A stretch of DNA of 5,595 nucleotides, taken from the NCBI GenBank assembly GCA_938040915.1, contig CALHZE010000033.1:1-5595 (forward strand), in the 5' to 3' direction. This stretch comes from an uncultured Bacteroidia bacterium (GTDB taxonomy: Bacteria; Bacteroidota; Bacteroidia; Bacteroidales; CAJPTX01). The notes under the pieces are model-generated. The model did not search any database. It was not told the DNA's origin and saw only the letters and a list, made by a program, of their open reading frames with translations. How positions within the stretch are numbered: the stretch's first letter is position 1; each line of letters opens with the position of its first letter. A program made the translations under genes and the position numbers. Shown one piece after another: positions 5,529 through 5,595 of this stretch.

Positions 5529-5544
5529 GCGTAGCGTGCTACGC
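5529..5544 (+). repeat. Third hairpin of the right repeat
   Basis: GCGTAGC-GT-GCTACGC is a perfect 7-bp inverted repeat starting 12 bases after the 48-nt unit. The left copy has a different-sequence hairpin (CGCGGC-GTT-GCCGCG) 10 bases after its unit, so a third stem seems to be a shared part of the element even though its bases are not conserved. Confidence 0.55.
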
Positions 5545-5557
5545 TCGCACAAAAAAC

Positions 5558-5595
5558 GGACGCATCACGTCCATACACATCGCCCGAACGTGATG
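5558..5595 (+). repeat. Overlapping, mutually exclusive inverted repeats at the window edge
   Basis: GGACG-CATCA-CGTCC (5558-5572) forms a 5-bp hairpin. CATCACGT (5563-5570) also pairs perfectly with ACGTGATG (5588-5595) across a 17-base loop. The two cannot form together. The sequence runs off the window, so the full element is not visible. No gene is seen here. Confidence 0.45.

Overview
The window looks like a piece of a Bacteroidota chromosome, most likely an anaerobic Bacteroidales of the Porphyromonas type. The evidence is two well-placed TAnnTTTG-type -7 promoter elements upstream of tsaC and thiH, a third near-match upstream of abiEi, and an anaerobic-type ThiH. The genus is an inference from gene content and moderately high G+C and was not checked against any database.

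All convincing genes lie on the minus strand and are read from right to left. From the right: a GC-rich repeat zone (about 5400-5595); tsaC, a threonylcarbamoyl-AMP synthase for tRNA t6A (4788-5369); thiH, the tyrosine lyase of thiamine synthesis, broken by a frameshift near 4347-4350 (3582-4740); a 630-residue membrane chemoreceptor with a dCache-like sensor (1650-3542); a 157-bp intergenic region with a promoter and short repeats; then the two-gene AbiE type IV toxin-antitoxin/abortive-infection operon, abiEi (917-1492) and abiEii (214-912). The left end (1-213) is non-coding and carries an inverted copy of the right-hand repeat.

tsaC, thiH and the chemoreceptor gene are closely spaced (47 and 39 bp) and could be transcribed together, although thiH also has its own -7 element. 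Their products share no obvious pathway. The AbiE pair is translationally coupled, has its own candidate promoter and looks visibly more A/T-rich than the chemoreceptor gene, which suggests an acquired defence module.

The most unusual signal is the repeat family at the two ends. A 48-nt unit at 45-92 (minus orientation) and 5469-5516 (plus orientation) differs at five positions, and four of these form two compensatory base-pair swaps in one hairpin stem. A tandem copy at 5433-5468 differs only in hairpin loops. This points to a dispersed element kept for its folded shape. The second notable point is the thiH frameshift, which leaves every other recognisable ThiH motif intact.
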